NCBI GenBank assembly: GCA_949130495.1
Contig: OX422215.1
Coordinates: 70,881,244 to 70,945,243 of the forward strand
Reading direction: 5' to 3'
From: Sambucus nigra
Lineage: Eukaryota; Streptophyta; Magnoliopsida; Dipsacales; Adoxaceae
Length of the DNA: 64,000 bases
A program made the position numbers and the translations under genes. A model generated the notes under the pieces. That model saw only the letters and a program-made list of their open reading frames with translations, made no database searches and was not told the DNA's origin. Below are positions 62,060-64,000 of this stretch, piece by piece (the stretch's first letter is position 1; each line of letters begins with the position of its first letter).

Positions 62060-63252
62060 GGCTGTGGGGTTTGTGCTGCTACTGGGGCAAACGAAGCATG
62101 CTGCCCTTATTGGGCACCATGTTGTTGTGCCCTGTCTTGCTGTGGACAATTCCTACTCTTGTGACCCTGCTGGCCATAAGTGAAACACTGGCCCTGAAAC
62201 TGCCTCTGACCTTGGCCCTAACGTTGACCCTGTCGACCTTGGCCTTGCTGCCCTCCACCTTGGTTCCATTGACCCTGTCGGCCCTGAGGAACTGGCTGTT
62301 GGGGACCCTGCTGGCCCTGTCTGTCAAAGCGATGCCTCCCATGCTTAAACTTCTTGGCAGAGTTCCCCTGTCGGGAATCCTGTCCTAGCTGGCCCCCCAT
62401 TTGCTGCTGTGGTGTGCTGCTGCCACTATTTCCATCCATTTTGCCCGGTTGGCTAGGCTCACCTCTCTTGTTTCCCTTCGCATGAAAGCGATGATCCTGA
62501 GAGTGTAGTAGAGCGGCATTGACGACATCTGTGTAAGTTGCCAACGCCGGATTACCGATCAAATGCTGTCTGATTCTCCAGGTCAAGCCATCCATAAATT
62601 TTGACTTCTTTCGCTCCTCATCGCTCACCTCATTTGGCACAAAGTTAGCCAAACGGGTAAACTCCTCCTCGTAATCAGCAACTGAGCGATCACCCTGAAC
62701 CACTTCGGTGAATTTCTTCCTCATCTCTGACTCTACTGCTGGAGGAAAATACTTGCGGTCAAACCGCACCCAAAACTCAGAAATTTCCATTGTGTCCCTT
62801 TTCTCGGTGGTGGTGACTATCTCCCACCACTGTAAGGTTGCTCCCGACAGACGGAAAGTGGCTAGCATTTGTTTCTGTACTTCGGTGCACTCTAGCATGC
62901 GCAAGTGGGGCTGGATATTTTTCTTCCAGTTGCACGCCTCCACTACATCGGTACTACCCTGGAACTCGGGTGGATGCCCTTTCTGAAATGTCTCTCTAAC
63001 TCGCTGCCAAGTAAATGGCCCTGCTGTCTCCTAAACTATCGGTGCCACGGGAGGTGGCACTTGGGGCTGCGAAAAAAGGGTTGCCATTACCCTCATCGCT
63101 GTTTCGAATGCCTGAGCCACTATCACTGCAACCTGAGTAGTGGAAATCAACTCGGGTGGGGGTGGTGGCAGCGGCACCTGTGGCTCCTGATGAGCCTCCC
63201 TCACCTCATCTCTGGCTTTAGCCCTCTCCGCTCGATGTCTCCTCGGTGGCAT
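62060..63252 (-). pseudogene. Gypsy G gag
   Basis: Start ATG at 63252 (MPPRRHRAERAKARDEVREA). One TAG at 63033-63031, then open to 62218: HPPEFQGSTDVVEACNWKKN, EFWVRFDRKYFPPAVESEMR, TWRIRQHLIGNPALATYTDV. A Gln/Gly-rich tail with repeated GGGCCA-type units follows, with stops at 62218 and beyond. The zinc knuckle near 62155-62190 reads CFTYGQQGHKSRNC: the second Cys is Tyr, so zinc binding is probably lost. Confidence 0.9.
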
Positions 63253-63420
63253 CTAAAATTAGATTAAATTGTATAAGTACACAGTTTATACAAAATTTTA
63301 AGAGCAGATGTACGATATCCCAAAAGCGAAAAGTGAATCAACAGTCCTAATAGTAGGGCTTCAATACAATCAAACGTTACGCGGAAACATAGTAAGTCGT
63401 ACAGATCCTATGGATACTAG

Positions 63421-63440
63421 AACCTGATGATCTGATACCA
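63421..63440 (-). other. Primer binding site, gypsy G
   Basis: Minus strand TGGTATCAGATCATCAGG, eleven of the first twelve bases matching the initiator Met-tRNA complement, two bases after the LTR. Confidence 0.85.
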
Positions 63441-63442
63441 TA

Positions 63443-64000
63443 TGTGACACTCCGCCTAATTAAACCTTGGGTGATCAAGCCTTAATTTAGTTTAAACAGG
63501 TTTCTTAAATAGTTCATTCTTAGCATCATTGCCGAAAACTTTTTAAATGACTAACCACCTAAGTGAAATTAAGCTAGTGCCAAATTTTATCTTCCTTAAA
63601 CAGAAATAAACAACTCATGCGGAATGATAGATATCAAGTAGTATTAAACTAAATAGCATAAATAACTGAATAAAATAAAGTCTTGCCGAAAACCACGGCC
63701 AAGAAAACTAACTCAAAATCCAAAATTAGAATAACTGTAAAAGTAAAGATTGGACAACATGTCCCAACAGAGAGTACTAAAACTGAAGTCATGTACTAGA
63801 TTTGAAAAAGACAAAACGTCTAAACAATCCCTGCAACATCCACACGTGCTGCAGCTCCCAAATCCCTGGAACGAATTCATGTTGGGTGTCCCTGTGGCTG
63901 GGAACCTAAAAGGTTTTTAAAAGATTTTACATAGCAAGAGTTAGTACTCAAAAGCATTGAAAAATATTTTGCAAGCAGTTATCACAATTGAATTATTGAT
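63443..64000 (-). repeat. 5' LTR of gypsy G, partial
   Basis: Matches 55749 onward; cut by the window end. The putative acceptor (63906) and conserved box are visible. Confidence 0.9.

Larger units (their letters stand above)
55749..64000 (-). mobile_element. Gypsy element G, minus strand, truncated by the window end
   Basis: 3' LTR 55749-58611, pol and gag 58649-63252, primer site 63421-63440, 5' LTR from 63443 onward. Tekay-type chromovirus related to gypsy C, same palindrome type and gene order. In the first 155 bases of the LTR ends about 8 differences are seen. Left flank TTTAA may be the target copy; the other lies outside. Confidence 0.92.

Noticed and set aside
61918..62388. 156-residue Leu/Thr-rich plus-strand frame
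   Set aside because: Antisense of the gypsy G gag linker and protease start.

Overview
The window is plant nuclear repeat DNA, most likely from a flowering plant with a large genome. I see no host gene, rRNA or complete tRNA. It is almost entirely nested LTR retrotransposons: Ty3/gypsy chromoviruses of the Tekay/Del type (2.5-3.1 kb LTRs, C-terminal chromodomain, 15-35 nt after the LTR a primer site for initiator Met-tRNA) and Ty1/copia elements of a SIRE/Maximus-like type (about 2 kb LTRs, very long gag, hairpin plus purine tract before the 3' LTR). Species cannot be named from the sequence.

Layout. 1-1297 and 11103-11890 are the two halves of an old repeat (unit A), split by gypsy element A (1298-11102, 3.1 kb LTRs, wrecked interior). 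13336-14690 is a diverged second copy (unit B) that still shows the empty insertion site. 15700-17629 is a minus-strand fragment of copia family D. Gypsy B (17630-23527) keeps its 5' LTR and a broken gag, cut by a copia LTR (20556-22550). A minus-strand copia E, missing its 3' LTR, follows (23528-31207). A plus-strand copia D fragment (gag 31263-32610, 3' region and LTR start 53379-55748) is the host of two later insertions: gypsy C (32611-53378, perfect TCCTA target duplication), which itself holds the nearly intact copia F (38633-48495, minus strand, perfect AAGGC target duplication), and gypsy G (55749 to beyond the window end, minus strand).

How the parts work. The gypsy elements encode gag, aspartic protease, reverse transcriptase, RNase H, integrase and a chromodomain that in related elements steers insertion to heterochromatin; all copies here are broken. 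Copia F encodes a gag-protease-integrase-RT-RNase H polyprotein of about 1,835 codons with a single in-frame stop, so it is the youngest and closest to functional.

Most interesting signals. (1) All four gypsy LTR families (A, B, C, G) carry what looks like a conserved GC-AG intron of 1.5-2.0 kb inside the LTR: AG/GCAAGT donor, CTGAC or CTAAC branch site 35-60 nt before a T-rich acceptor, then AG/GTGC. (2) Inside each of these putative introns, 270-450 nt after the donor, is a cluster of short palindromes that all share a TCGA core but have family-specific arms (GGTCGACC, AATCGATT, GATCGATC). A fifth, unrelated copia family (D) carries clusters with GTTCGAAC. I know of no described function for such a module. 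These readings come from inspection by eye; no alignments or searches were run.
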